A stretch of DNA of 64,000 nucleotides from Blastococcus sp. VKM Ac-2987 (GCF_026967805.1 NZ_JAPVBG010000001.1:1550047-1614046); one strand, 5' to 3'. Numbered from the stretch's first letter, positions 36,707 to 46,030 are shown. Made by a program: numbers and translations. Notes: generated by a model from the sequence alone, not told the origin.

Positions 36707-37777
36707 CTAGGTACTACCGGGCGGATCAGGCACTGAGCTGTCACCCGGATGGGCGGTATCCACGCACATCTGCCAGTGCTCGACGAACGTGCGCCGGACC
36801 ACCTCGTTGGAGTGGCGGTCCTTCACCCGGTCCCAGGCCTCGCGCCCCAGCCGCAGCGCCAGCTCCGGCGAATCTGCCATCCGGCGCAGCGCCGACCCGA
36901 GCGCCTCGGCGTCGGCCGGCGGGACGATCAGCCCCGTGTCGGCGACCACCTCGGCGATCTGGCCGACATCGGTGGCGATGACCGGAGTGCCCAGGCTCAT
37001 CGACTCCAGGATGATCATCGGCATCGCCTCCGCCCGGCTGGGCAGGACGAGCGCGACCGCCGTCCGCAGCCGGGCGAGCACCTCGTCGGGCGTGACCGGC
37101 CCCTCGAACACCACCCCGTCGGGGAGCGGCTCGGGTAGCTGGAAACGGGGCGCGAGGTCACCGAAGAGGACGAGCCGGTGGCCGTCGACCTTCGCCGCCT
37201 CCCACGCGTCGAGGAGCACGTCGGCCCCCTTCCGCTGCCCGACCTCACCGGCGAAGACGAACCCGGAGCGACCGTCGCCGACCGGCTCCTCCGCGATCGG
37301 GACGGAGTTGGCCGCCCGGACCGGGGTCACGCCCAGGGAGCGCAGCACCTCGGCGGCGGGTTCGGTCAGCACGAACACCACGGCCGGCCAGCGCAGCACC
37401 CGGCCGGCCAGCCGGCGATTGCCCCTGGCGAAGGAGACGAACGTGGAGCCGTGCACCAGGACGGTGCAGCAGACCCCGCGCAGGCGGGCGATCCCGACCA
37501 GCAGCCCCTCGCGGAGGAAGGACCCCTGCTGGGTCAGGTGGAAGTGCCAGACGTCGGTGGGCTGCACCGGGCTGAACAGCACCTTCAGCGTCGTCCGGGC
37601 GAACGCGGCGAGGGTGCGCCGGCGGTCCCCGTGCCAGTAGGAGGGCCACTCCCGCATCTCGAGGTCGTCGCCGGCCCAGGTGTTCATCGTGCGCACCACG
37701 GAGGACACCCCGCCGCGCCCCTGCGAGGCGTTGCCGATCTGCGTGACGCGCAGCGCAGGTCGCGACGGGCCGGTCAC
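36707..37777 (-). CDS. GT4-family glycosyltransferase
   Basis: GT-B glycosyltransferase, 356 residues. The N-terminal domain starts RVTQIGNASQGRGGVSSVV. The donor domain has FVFAGEVGQRKGADVLLDAW and SRAEAMPMIILESMSLGTP, the EX7E-like acid pair. The GTG start overlaps the previous gene's stop by four bases. It is a repeat-unit assembly enzyme of locus A with unknown sugar. Confidence 0.92.
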   Translation of the reverse strand: MTGPSRPALRVTQIGNASQGRGGVSSVVRTMNTWAGDDLEMREWPSYWHGDRRRTLAAFARTTLKVLFSPVQPTDVWHFHLTQQGSFLREGLLVGIARLRGVCCTVLVHGSTFVSFARGNRRLAGRVLRWPAVVFVLTEPAAEVLRSLGVTPVRAANSVPIAEEPVGDGRSGFVFAGEVGQRKGADVLLDAWEAAKVDGHRLVLFGDLAPRFQLPEPLPDGVVFEGPVTPDEVLARLRTAVALVLPSRAEAMPMIILESMSLGTPVIATDVGQIAEVVADTGLIVPPADAEALGSALRRMADSPELALRLGREAWDRVKDRHSNEVVRRTFVEHWQMCVDTAHPGDSSVPDPPGST

Positions 37778-38781
37778 GCCGACGTGTCCCCGGACCGGCG
37801 GATCACGACGTCGGCGGGGTCGAGGTCCTCCGACGCCAGCTCGTCGGGGCTGCGCAGCGCGACCAGCCCGCGCCCGGCGAGCTCACGGGCCACCTGGAGC
37901 TGGTGGTCGTCGACGTGCTCGCCGCGGGCGGCCAACCGCGGGACGACGACGGGCCGGACACCGAGCTCCAGCGCCCGGAGCAGCGTGCCCACGCCGGAGT
38001 GCGTGACGAAGACGTCGCTGTCAGTCAGCAGGCGGTCGAACTCCTCGGCGCGCAGCTCCTGGTTGACGTTCCCGGGCAGGTCGTCGCGGGTCGTGACGCC
38101 GAGCTGCCAGGTGACGGTGTCGCCGGGGCGGAGCTGCTTCCGCACGGCGTCGACGAGCGCGTCGAAGCGGAACGGCTTGATGGTGCCCAGGCTGACGAAG
38201 ACGCGGCGGCCGTCCTCGCCCCGGGGAGCGCGGTCGGGCGCGGGCACGGCGGTGTAGTCGTCGAGCAGCGAGGGGCCAAGCCGCCAGCCCGGCCGGTCGG
38301 CCCAGCCGGCGTGCTGGCTGTAGCGCTGGATGCGCGGCAGCTTCTCGAGGATGCGGCCGGTGGCCGACGGCCCGTCGAAGCGCGACACGCTCTCGATGTA
38401 GACGACGGGGAGGCGTCGCAGCTGCCCGATGGCGTAGGCGGAGATGCCGACCGCCGCCCCGGTGCTGAGGACGACGTCGAAGCGCTCGCGGCGGGTCTCC
38501 CGGTGCAGCCGGACGGCCGCCCGGAACGCCGGCTTCAGGCCGCGCGGCGGCACGTAGTCGAGGGTGACGACGTCCCGCCCGCGCAGCAGCGAGCGGCTCT
38601 GCTCCGAGTCGAACGTGGCGAAGACCGAGTCCGGTCGGAGGCCGAACCGCTCCGACCACCGGACGATCTGGGCGAGGTGGCCACCCGTCGAGGCGACGAG
38701 GAGCGCGCGCTTGCCCCGCAGTGCGGCGGCGAGTTCCGCCGCCCCACCTGCCGATTCGGTTCGATCACCTTCTGACGACAC
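37774..38781 (-). CDS. Fused PssD/PssE-type (Alg14/Alg13-like) glycosyltransferase
   Basis: A 335-residue GT28-like enzyme combining two parts that are often separate. The N-terminal Alg14/PssD-like half has LLVASTGGHLAQ, and VVLSTGAAVGISAYA for membrane docking and acceptor binding. The C-terminal Alg13/PssE-like half has VFVSLGTIKPFRFDAL, FVTHSGVGTLLRALELGVRPVVVPR and EHVDDHQ for donor binding. In streptococcal capsule systems the pair adds the second sugar onto the primed lipid. The start is uncertain. GTG 38781 is chosen as the one nearest the conserved fold without an Arg/Pro-rich lead. It is the second gene of the minus run. Confidence 0.87.
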   Translation of the reverse strand: MSSEGDRTESAGGAAELAAALRGKRALLVASTGGHLAQIVRWSERFGLRPDSVFATFDSEQSRSLLRGRDVVTLDYVPPRGLKPAFRAAVRLHRETRRERFDVVLSTGAAVGISAYAIGQLRRLPVVYIESVSRFDGPSATGRILEKLPRIQRYSQHAGWADRPGWRLGPSLLDDYTAVPAPDRAPRGEDGRRVFVSLGTIKPFRFDALVDAVRKQLRPGDTVTWQLGVTTRDDLPGNVNQELRAEEFDRLLTDSDVFVTHSGVGTLLRALELGVRPVVVPRLAARGEHVDDHQLQVARELAGRGLVALRSPDELASEDLDPADVVIRRSGDTSA

Positions 38782-38854
38782 CCATGAAGGGTAATGGGCA
38801 TCGGGTGCGCACCCGTCCTCGCGCGCCAGTTTTCGCCGGTTGGAGTGCTCCGTC

Positions 38855-40354
38855 TCAGCGCGCGGCGGCGGTTTCCGTGACGCGGGCCACGTCGGGGCGC
38901 CCGGCCGTGCCGGCCGGGACCTCGCCGGCGTCCTTCTCGTCGTTCCCGGCCGACCCCGCACCGAACGATCCCAGCAGCCCCACGAGGAGGAACAGGGGGA
39001 CGTAGGACGGCGGCGAGACGAACACCGGGTTGCCGGTCGACTCGAGCAGGTACTGGAAGATCCAGGCGATCCCGGTGAGCCCCAGCCACCGCGCGATCGG
39101 CTCCTGGTCGACCGACAGCCGGCGCAGCCGCTGGAAGACGGCGACGAGTGCGAAGACGAACGCCAGCAGCCCGAGGATGCCGGCCTCGCCCAGGATGGCC
39201 GGCCACATGGTGTCGGTGAGGAAGAGGGCGTTGCCGGTCCGCTCCGACAGCCCCCACACGTTCTGGTAGCCGCGCTCCAGGTACAGGGGGCTGTAGAAGG
39301 TCGCGGCGGTGTCGGAGCCGAACCGGCCGAAGCCTGCGCCCAGCGGGAAGTGGTCGACGGCGACGAAGAAGGAGTCGCGGGTCATCAGCGTGCGCGCCGC
39401 CGTGCCCTCGGACTGGTCGAAGTAGGTGGCCACGATGCCCTGCAGCGCGGTCAGCAGCGTGGACCAGAACAGGATGACGATGCCGGCCACGGTGGCCAGC
39501 GCCGTCGGGAAGACACCGGACCGGCCGGCCCGCGAGCTGAGCCACAGGAAGCTGCCGATCATCCCGAGCCAGGTCTTGCGCCGGAACGAGAAGACGGCGA
39601 CCAGCGCCATGCCGGCCGAGAGCAGCCAGGTGAACCGGGTGCCGCCCATGGTGGTGTTCCAGGCGACGACGGCCAGGAAGCCGAGGGCGGCCATGATGCC
39701 CAGCGTGCCGGGCTCGACGAACGGGCCGATCAGCGACGGGATCGCCGCGCGGTAGCTGACCTGCGGGATGTTGCCCACCGTGGCCTGCCAGGTCTGCGGG
39801 ATGGCGAGGTTGACCAGCGAGCAGGCGATGATGAAGAACAGGAAGGCCACGCCGCCCTTGGCCAGCCGGCGCACGTCGGCGGGCGACCACTGCACCTGGG
39901 CCACCGCCAGGGAGAGCAGGATCCCCTTCGAGGCCAGCGCCGCACCGGTGCCGAGGACCACGAGCGGCACGTCGGCGACCAGCCCGCTGACGACGCCGAG
40001 CACGCCGAACAGGAGGAACCAGCCGAGGCCCGGGAAGCTGCGGATCGGCTGCCCGCGGAGGAGCCGGGGCCCGAGGCTGACCGCCAGAGCCGCGGCGATC
40101 GCCCCCTCGTCGAGGTAGTCGACGACCTTGATGCCGGAGACCTGGGCGGCCGTCTTGGCCAGCAGGCACGCCACGACGGCGGCCGCCAGGAAACGCTTCG
40201 GGTGCTGGCAGCCCCACACCAGCAGCGGCACACCGATGACCAGCAGCAGCACCGGCACCGGCTGGTAGGCCGCGGCGGCGGTCAGGCCGACGACGGCCAG
40301 CACGCACAGGACCAGGGTGCGCGGCACGGTCCTGGTCAGCGCATCGCCCACCAC
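38855..40354 (-). CDS. O-antigen ligase/Wzy-type polymerase, locus A
   Basis: Integral membrane protein, 499 residues, with about 12 helices and a long periplasmic loop (TYFDQSEGTAARTLMTRDSF, about 330-400) of the O-antigen ligase fold. The loop holds conserved Arg and a HFPLGAGFGRFGSD segment like the Wzy_C/WaaL signature. In a Wzx/Wzy locus it most likely polymerises repeat units on the outer face. GTG 40354 (or GTG 40351) follows AAGGGG. It is the first gene of the minus-strand run leading to priming transferase B. Confidence 0.85.
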   Translation of the reverse strand: MVGDALTRTVPRTLVLCVLAVVGLTAAAAYQPVPVLLLVIGVPLLVWGCQHPKRFLAAAVVACLLAKTAAQVSGIKVVDYLDEGAIAAALAVSLGPRLLRGQPIRSFPGLGWFLLFGVLGVVSGLVADVPLVVLGTGAALASKGILLSLAVAQVQWSPADVRRLAKGGVAFLFFIIACSLVNLAIPQTWQATVGNIPQVSYRAAIPSLIGPFVEPGTLGIMAALGFLAVVAWNTTMGGTRFTWLLSAGMALVAVFSFRRKTWLGMIGSFLWLSSRAGRSGVFPTALATVAGIVILFWSTLLTALQGIVATYFDQSEGTAARTLMTRDSFFVAVDHFPLGAGFGRFGSDTAATFYSPLYLERGYQNVWGLSERTGNALFLTDTMWPAILGEAGILGLLAFVFALVAVFQRLRRLSVDQEPIARWLGLTGIAWIFQYLLESTGNPVFVSPPSYVPLFLLVGLLGSFGAGSAGNDEKDAGEVPAGTAGRPDVARVTETAAAR

Positions 40355-40670
40355 GACCCCTTCCACGCCCCGCAGCCGCCCAGCACGGCGATACGGCTCC
40401 TCCTGGTCCGGGCAGCGTCGCATGCGGCCCGACCTCCGACAATGCCATGCATCCGCAACCATCCGGCCGGTTCGCGGCCGAGCATGACCCCCGACACACC
40501 CGGACGGGTGGTCGGCCGCCTGCACGGGCTACTTCTCCCGGTTCCGGCGACGGCTCGGCTAGCCATGCGGCCGGTGCGTGCACGACCATGGCGGAGGCCT
40601 GCGGCGGACCGAGGGGGACGCCGGGGCCCACGACCTGCCTGCACAACTCGTTCGAGCACTGGAGCACTGC
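40355..40670. other. Divergent promoter region between wzy-like gene and ugd
   Basis: A 316-bp gap between oppositely directed genes. It contains a near-perfect 25-bp inverted repeat (40492-40516, arms CCGACaCACCC / GGGTGGTCGG, core CACCCGGACGGGTG), a likely regulator site. No open frame here has convincing codon use. Promoter boxes could not be assigned. Confidence 0.45.
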
Positions 40671-41990
40671 GTGAAGATCTCGGTCATCGGCTGCGGATAC
40701 CTGGGGGCGGTGCATGCCGCCTCGATGGCCGAGCTCGGCCACGACGTCGTCGGCATCGACGTCGACCGCCCGAAGATCGAGTCGCTCTCGCAGGCCCGGG
40801 CACCGTTCTTCGAGCCCGGCTTCGAGGAGCTGCTGGAGCGCACCCTGGCCACCGGCCGGCTGCGCTTCACCACCGACTTCGCCGACGCCGCGGGCGCTGC
40901 GGTGCACTTCGTCTGCGTCGGCACCCCGCAGAAGCGCGGCGAGTACGCCGCCGACATGCGCTACGTGCAGGGCGCGGTCGAGTCGCTGCTCGAGGTCCTG
41001 GCCCCCGGGGAGCTCGTCGTCGGCAAGTCCACCGTGCCGGTCGGGACGGCGGCCGGGCTGGCCGAGCTGATCGAGGCCAAGGTGCCCGGCGCGCTGCTGG
41101 CCTGGAACCCGGAGTTCCTCCGCGAGGGCTTCGCCGTGCAGGACACCCTGCACCCCGACCGGCTGGTCTACGGCCTGCCCGCCGGGCCGGACGGCGACAC
41201 CGCGCGGAAGCTGCTGGACGAGGTGTACGCCACGATCGTCGAGCGCGGCACGCCGAAGGTGGAGAGCGACTACGCCACCGCCGAGATGGTGAAGACCGCG
41301 GCGAACTCCTTCCTCGCCACGAAGATCTCCTTCATCAACGCCATGGCCGAGCTGTGCGAGGCCACCGGCGCCGACGTGAAGCTGCTGGCCGACGCCATCG
41401 GCTACGACGACCGGATCGGCCGCAAGTTCCTCAACGCCGGCCTCGGCTTCGGCGGCGGCTGCCTGCCCAAGGACATCCGCGCCTTCATGGCCCGCGCCGG
41501 GGAGCTGGGCGCCGACCAGGCGCTGACGTTCCTGCGCGAGGTCGACAACATCAACATGCGCCGCCGCATCCGCATGGTGGAGCTGGCCCGCGAGGTCCTC
41601 GACGGCTCGCTGCTGGGCAAGCGGGTCGCCGTCCTCGGGGCGGCCTTCAAGCCCGACAGCGACGACATCCGCGACTCGCCGGCGCTAAACGTCGCCGCCC
41701 AGCTGCAGCTGCAGGGCGCCGTCGTCCGGGTGACCGACCCGGCCGCCGTGGAGAACAGCCGGAAGCTCTGGCCGCAACTGGAGTACGCCGACACCCCGGA
41801 AGAGGCGGCGAAGGGGGCGGACGCCGTCCTGGTGCTGACCGAGTGGAAGCAGTACCGGGAGCTCGACCCGGTCGCCTTCGGGCGCGTGGTGCGCCAGAAG
41901 CGGGTCCTCGACGGGCGCAACGCCCTGAACATGACCGACTGGACCGCCGCGGGCTGGGCCTACCGCGCCCTCGGCCGCCGCGCCGGCTGA
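40671..41990 (+). CDS. ugd: UDP-glucose 6-dehydrogenase
   Basis: Oxidises UDP-glucose twice to UDP-glucuronate with two NAD, 439 residues. The GTG start has GGAG seven bases upstream. The NAD motif is GCGYLG (7-12). Catalytic residues include Lys208 in MVKTAANSFLATK and the thiol Cys264 in GFGGGCLPKD. The C-terminal domain binds UDP (KRVAVLGAAFKPDSDDIRDSP). It provides a uronic acid building block, fitting an acidic exopolysaccharide and the TupA-like gene. The flippase gene follows by 55 bp. Confidence 0.96.
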   Translation: MKISVIGCGYLGAVHAASMAELGHDVVGIDVDRPKIESLSQARAPFFEPGFEELLERTLATGRLRFTTDFADAAGAAVHFVCVGTPQKRGEYAADMRYVQGAVESLLEVLAPGELVVGKSTVPVGTAAGLAELIEAKVPGALLAWNPEFLREGFAVQDTLHPDRLVYGLPAGPDGDTARKLLDEVYATIVERGTPKVESDYATAEMVKTAANSFLATKISFINAMAELCEATGADVKLLADAIGYDDRIGRKFLNAGLGFGGGCLPKDIRAFMARAGELGADQALTFLREVDNINMRRRIRMVELAREVLDGSLLGKRVAVLGAAFKPDSDDIRDSPALNVAAQLQLQGAVVRVTDPAAVENSRKLWPQLEYADTPEEAAKGADAVLVLTEWKQYRELDPVAFGRVVRQKRVLDGRNALNMTDWTAAGWAYRALGRRAG

Positions 41991-42045
41991 CCGCCGACGC
42001 ACCCCCGAGCTCCGATCCGATGCCGCTGACCCTCCGCGCCGCGCG

Positions 42046-43395
42046 ATGGTGACCCGACGCCTGGGCCGGGCGCTGCGCGGGGGCAAGCTGGTCAGCCGGG
42101 GGCTGACCGTCGCCGACCAGGCGATCTCCAGCGCCAGCAACATGCTGCTGTCGGTGGCGATCGCCTCCGGCGTGAGCGCCAGCGTCTTCGGTGAGTTCGC
42201 GATCATCTACAGCATCTACTGGCTGCTGCTGGGCGGGACCCGCGCCGCCGTCCTGGATCCGCTGTTGATCACCCAGCGCAACGTGCTCAAGGGCGCGCCG
42301 GTGCACCTCGTCGCCGCGGTGTCGGCGACGGCGGTGGGCGCCGTCGGGATCCCGATCGGCCTGCTGCTGCTCGCCACGCCGCTGGACACCGCGTGGGTCG
42401 TGTTCTTCCTCGGGCTGCCGGTGCTCCTGCTGCAGGACGCGCTGCGCTACGTCGGCTTCTTCGAGCAGCGGCCGGGCCGGGCGGTGCTGCTGGACGGCGT
42501 CTGGCTGGTGGTGATGATCGTCGCCACCGTCCTGGCCCTGACCGACGTCATCTCGGGCACCGCCGTCGTCCTGGCCCTGTGGATCCTCGGCGCGCTGCTG
42601 GCCGACGTGATCGGCCTGATCGCCTTCCGGCTGCGCCGCGAGCCGCTGGACCTGCGGGCACGGCTGCGGACGATGTGGCCGGTGTCCGGCCCGCTGCTCG
42701 GCGACTTCGCACTCTCCTCGGGCTCCGGCCAGCTGACGGTGTTCCTGCTGCCGGTGGTGGCCAGCACCGCGCTGCTCGGTTCACTGAAGGCTGCCCAGGT
42801 GGCCAACGGCCCGCTCAACATCACGGTGGCCGCGGCGAGCGTCATCTGCCTGCCGCTGGTGGCCGGCGCGGTGGAGGCGGGGACCGACCGCGGCCGGGCC
42901 CTGCGGATCGGCCGGTACGCCTCGCTGGTGCTGGCCGGCGTCGCCGTCGTCTACGGCGCGGTGCTGGTGCTGCTGCCGCAGGGCGTGGGCCAGGCGCTGT
43001 TCGGCGAGTCCTGGGGTTCGGGCTGGCTGGTGGCCGCGGTGAGCCTGCAGATGGTGCTGTTCGGGGTCACCCACGGGGCGCTGCTGGCACTGCGCGGCTC
43101 ACGCAACACCAAGGCGGCGCTGCGGGTGCGGCTGTCCGTGGCGCCGGTGGCGGTGTTCCTGCCGCTCGCCGCGACCGCGGTCTGGGGCCGCACCGGCCTG
43201 ATGGCCGGGCTGATCATCGCCGCGGCCACCATGTCCCTGGTGAGCTGGCTGGTCGCCGTCCGGGTGGTGCCGCAGACGCCGGCACCGGACGACGACGACG
43301 CCGCCGCTGCCGACGACGACGGGACGGCCGTCGTGCCGGAGAACGCCCCGACCGGCAAGAACCCGCTCGGCTCGCCGGCCTCCACCGTGCAGTAG
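42046..43395 (+). CDS. Wzx-like polysaccharide flippase, locus A
   Basis: MOP-superfamily lipid-linked oligosaccharide translocase, 449 residues, with about 12 hydrophobic helices and few long loops. Early sequence ISSASNMLLSVAIASGVSASVFGEFAII is typical of the PST/Wzx branch. The tail of about 40 residues is acidic (DDDDAAAADDD) and probably cytoplasmic. It sits directly after ugd. Substrate specificity cannot be read. Confidence 0.87.
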   Translation: MVTRRLGRALRGGKLVSRGLTVADQAISSASNMLLSVAIASGVSASVFGEFAIIYSIYWLLLGGTRAAVLDPLLITQRNVLKGAPVHLVAAVSATAVGAVGIPIGLLLLATPLDTAWVVFFLGLPVLLLQDALRYVGFFEQRPGRAVLLDGVWLVVMIVATVLALTDVISGTAVVLALWILGALLADVIGLIAFRLRREPLDLRARLRTMWPVSGPLLGDFALSSGSGQLTVFLLPVVASTALLGSLKAAQVANGPLNITVAAASVICLPLVAGAVEAGTDRGRALRIGRYASLVLAGVAVVYGAVLVLLPQGVGQALFGESWGSGWLVAAVSLQMVLFGVTHGALLALRGSRNTKAALRVRLSVAPVAVFLPLAATAVWGRTGLMAGLIIAAATMSLVSWLVAVRVVPQTPAPDDDDAAAADDDGTAVVPENAPTGKNPLGSPASTVQ

Positions 43396-43398
43396 CGG

Positions 43399-44367
43399 TC
43401 AGTCGGCGGCCGGCTCGAGGGCCACGCTCTCCCTGGTGTCGCCGCGCAGGACGTCGGTGAAGTACAGGGTGTGCTCGCGCCTGGTGTTGTTGGCCGCGTA
43501 GATGCCCTGCTTGAGGTAGACGCTCTGCCCCTCGAACAGGTTGGCCCCGACGGCGTCCACCCGCTGCTCGCCGTCGATCCAGACCTGGACGCTGCCCTCG
43601 TCGGGGTCGGTGGACCACTCGATCCGGACGGTGTGGTCGAGCCACTCCCCCTTCTCGAGCGGGCCGAGGTCGTAGACGGCGGTGTACTGCGGGGCCTCCT
43701 GGCCCAGCAACCCGCCGCGCATCGACAGGCGCAGCTCCGGCTCGGGCCCGTCGGTGACCCAGAGGTCGACGTTGGGCGATCCCTCGTTCGCCGTCTGGTG
43801 CCACTGCGTGTAGATGAGGAACTGGTCCCGGCCGTCCCACAGGAAGTCCTCGGGGAAGTACGTCGACCACGAGTACCACTGGACGTCGCCCTCGCGGGGC
43901 ACGCCGGCCTCCTCGATCGTGGAGCGCACCTCGCCGCGGATGGTGGTGTCGACGCCGAAGGTGAAGTCGCCGGGACGGGCGGAGAACTCCGCCGAGTACT
44001 CGTACCCGGGGCGCACCGGCTCGTCGACGATCCGCACCTGCTCGGGGCGGGCGACGTGCAGCTCGCTCCAGTCGGAGAGGTCGCCGTCGCCGTAGCTCCA
44101 CACGTGCTCGGGCGCCCCCTCGGCGGACGACCGCGAGGGGAACCCCGACGTGGCGAAAAGCGGCCCCGTCGTCGGGACGGGATCGAGCTCGGACACCGGG
44201 ATCTCCTCGGTCTCCAGCGGCGTCGACGTGGGCTGCGCGGGCTCGGGGGCGGGCGCGGAGGAGGGGGCCGCCTCGTCGGAGGCGGGGTCGTCGGAGCCGC
44301 ACGCCGTCAGGACGAGGGAGGCCGTCACCACCAGGACGAGCGGCAGCCGGCGGCGTCCTCGGGTCAC
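43399..44367 (-). CDS. Polysaccharide-lyase-like lipoprotein
   Basis: A 322-residue lipoprotein with lipobox LTAC at about residues 19-22, then an acidic Pro/Ser/Thr linker. The domain (about 85-315) resembles the heparin-lyase/alginate-lyase jelly-roll family (PF14099 type). Segments seen are QWYSWSTYFPEDF, FLIYTQWHQT, WLDHTVRIEWS and the near C-terminal YLKQGIYAAN. It faces outward, so it may trim or release the polymer made by locus A. A binding-only role is possible because active residues cannot be confirmed. The stop is four bases from the flippase stop on the other strand. Confidence 0.82.
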   Translation of the reverse strand: MTRGRRRLPLVLVVTASLVLTACGSDDPASDEAAPSSAPAPEPAQPTSTPLETEEIPVSELDPVPTTGPLFATSGFPSRSSAEGAPEHVWSYGDGDLSDWSELHVARPEQVRIVDEPVRPGYEYSAEFSARPGDFTFGVDTTIRGEVRSTIEEAGVPREGDVQWYSWSTYFPEDFLWDGRDQFLIYTQWHQTANEGSPNVDLWVTDGPEPELRLSMRGGLLGQEAPQYTAVYDLGPLEKGEWLDHTVRIEWSTDPDEGSVQVWIDGEQRVDAVGANLFEGQSVYLKQGIYAANNTRREHTLYFTDVLRGDTRESVALEPAAD

Positions 44368-44668
44368 GACACTCCTCTTCGCGCACGTTCTCGGACGGTG
44401 GGCGATGCGGCGCCCCGAACGGCGTCCGGACCCCGCATGGCGGCAGGCGTCACCGGCCGCCCGGAAGGGGCGGACGCAATCGAATGTACCGATCTACAGC
44501 CTGTACGTGGAGCGTCACCGCCACGCGGTGCGCAACCGAGTGTTCACACGTCCGTGTGCCCGAAGGCGAGCGGTGCCGACCAGCAGCGCTTATCGTGGTG
44601 GAGATGATCTTCACCGGGCGAGCTGTCGCCGAGCCGCTCGGCGTATTCCGCGCGCCCTGGAGGAAGTA
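44368..44668. other. Divergent intergenic region, lyase lipoprotein / acyltransferase
   Basis: A 301-bp gap without a convincing gene. It includes one GTGTTCAC octamer (44540-44547) shared in reverse with the region upstream of priming transferase B, and ends in GGAGGAAGTA before the tandem GTG codons of the acyltransferase. No terminator or RNA was recognised. Confidence 0.45.
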
Positions 44669-45922
44669 GTGGTGTCGACGCCACGCTCGAGCGCGACGTC
44701 GTGGACACGGCCGACCGGCCAGCGAGGGGCCCATCGGCCGTCGTCCCTCCCGCCCCGGCGCGGCGAGAGCCCCGCCGGCGCGCCTTCGCCCTCCTCCGGC
44801 GGCCCCTCCTCCGGAGCGACCCCGGCCCGGCCGCGCACGGCGCGGCTGGACTCGCTGACCGGGCTGCGCTTCGTGGCGGCGCTGCTGGTCTTCGCCTCGC
44901 ACTCGATCGCGTCGTTCGAGTTCACCCCCGTCGCCGAGGCGATCGACCCGTACCTCGAGCCGGGCGCGGCCGGGGTGAGCTTCTTCTTCATCCTGAGCGG
45001 GTTCGTGCTCACCTGGACCCACCGCCCCGGCGACCGGGTCGGCCCGTTCTACCGACGGCGCTTCGCCCGCATCGCGCCGGCGTACTGGGTCGCGGTGATC
45101 GCGTTCATCCCGTTGAACGCGCTGGCCCGCCCGGAGGAGACCGGGGACCTGCTGTGGCACATGGCGCCGTCGTTCATCGGCTTGCACGCGTGGATCCCGG
45201 ACAACGAGTACTACTGGGCCGGGAACGGCGTCACGTGGTCGATCTCCTGCGAGATGTTCTTCTACGCCATGTTCCCGCTGCTCATCGTCTGGGCGCTGCG
45301 GCTCTCCGACCGGGCGCGCTGGTGGGCCGCCGGGGTGCTGTGCCTGCTGGTCATCGTGCCGCCGCTCGTGCTGGCGCCGCTGACCCACGGTGAGACGGTG
45401 GCCGACTGGGCGATCTTCATCTTCCCGGTGCAGCGCCTGTGGGAGTTCGGCCTCGGCATCCTGATCGCGCTGTGGATCAAGGAGGGTCGCCGGATCCGCC
45501 GTATCGGCATCTGGGGGGCCCTGGGCCTGGTCGCCATCGCCTACGCCATCGCGGTGGTCGCTCCCGCGTACCTGATCTGGGTGGCCATCCCGTTCATCCC
45601 GTTCGCGCTGACCATCGCGACGGCGGCGCAGGCCGACCTCGACGGCCGCCCGTCGGTGTTCCGGCACCCGGTGCTGGTGAAACTCGGCGAGTGGTCGTTC
45701 GCCTTCTACCTCACCCACCAGCTGGTCATCCGGGCCGTGGACTACGTGCTCGAGCCCACCACGGTCCTCGTGGCCATCGGTGCGACGGTGCTGGCCCTGG
45801 TCGTGTCGGTCGCCAGCGCGTACGTGCTCTTCTCCGTGGTCGAGAAGCCGCTGGAGCGACGGCTGCGCGGTGGCACGCTGCCGGTCAGCACCGGCGGCGC
45901 CGGCCACGCCCAGAAGCGGTAG
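44669..45922 (+). CDS. OafA/YrhL-type acyltransferase (locus A)
   Basis: Membrane acyltransferase_3 family protein, 417 residues, that probably O-acetylates a surface polysaccharide. After a Ser/Pro/Arg-rich cytoplasmic lead of about 65 residues come RLDSLTGLRFVAALLVFASH (catalytic His), FFFILSGFVLTW, and FYRRRFARIAPAYW. About ten helices follow, with no SGNH domain. Two adjacent GTG codons (44669, 44672) follow GGAGGAAGTA, and either may start. A paralogue of similar length is at 51940-53097. Confidence 0.9.
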   Translation: MVSTPRSSATSWTRPTGQRGAHRPSSLPPRRGESPAGAPSPSSGGPSSGATPARPRTARLDSLTGLRFVAALLVFASHSIASFEFTPVAEAIDPYLEPGAAGVSFFFILSGFVLTWTHRPGDRVGPFYRRRFARIAPAYWVAVIAFIPLNALARPEETGDLLWHMAPSFIGLHAWIPDNEYYWAGNGVTWSISCEMFFYAMFPLLIVWALRLSDRARWWAAGVLCLLVIVPPLVLAPLTHGETVADWAIFIFPVQRLWEFGLGILIALWIKEGRRIRRIGIWGALGLVAIAYAIAVVAPAYLIWVAIPFIPFALTIATAAQADLDGRPSVFRHPVLVKLGEWSFAFYLTHQLVIRAVDYVLEPTTVLVAIGATVLALVVSVASAYVLFSVVEKPLERRLRGGTLPVSTGGAGHAQKR

Positions 45923-46006
45923 CGCGTCGCCGCCGCCGGGAATCCGGTCGGAGCTAGGACCGGACCACCCACCAGGTTTGGGGGGCATCGACTTTGCACA
46001 GCTGTG

Positions 46007-46030
46007 ACCCGCGATCGGGCATGCGCGGGT
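46007..46030 (+). terminator. Small hairpin past the acyltransferase
   Basis: ACCCGCG and CGCGGGT pair around a 10-base loop 85 bp after the stop, and a second small dyad GTGA-TCCCGG-TCAC follows. It is a weak terminator candidate. Confidence 0.35.

Noticed and set aside
38840-42052. Over 1000-codon plus-strand frame across wzy and ugd
   Set aside because: Out of frame with ugd and antisense to wzy. The real proteins are clear in other frames.
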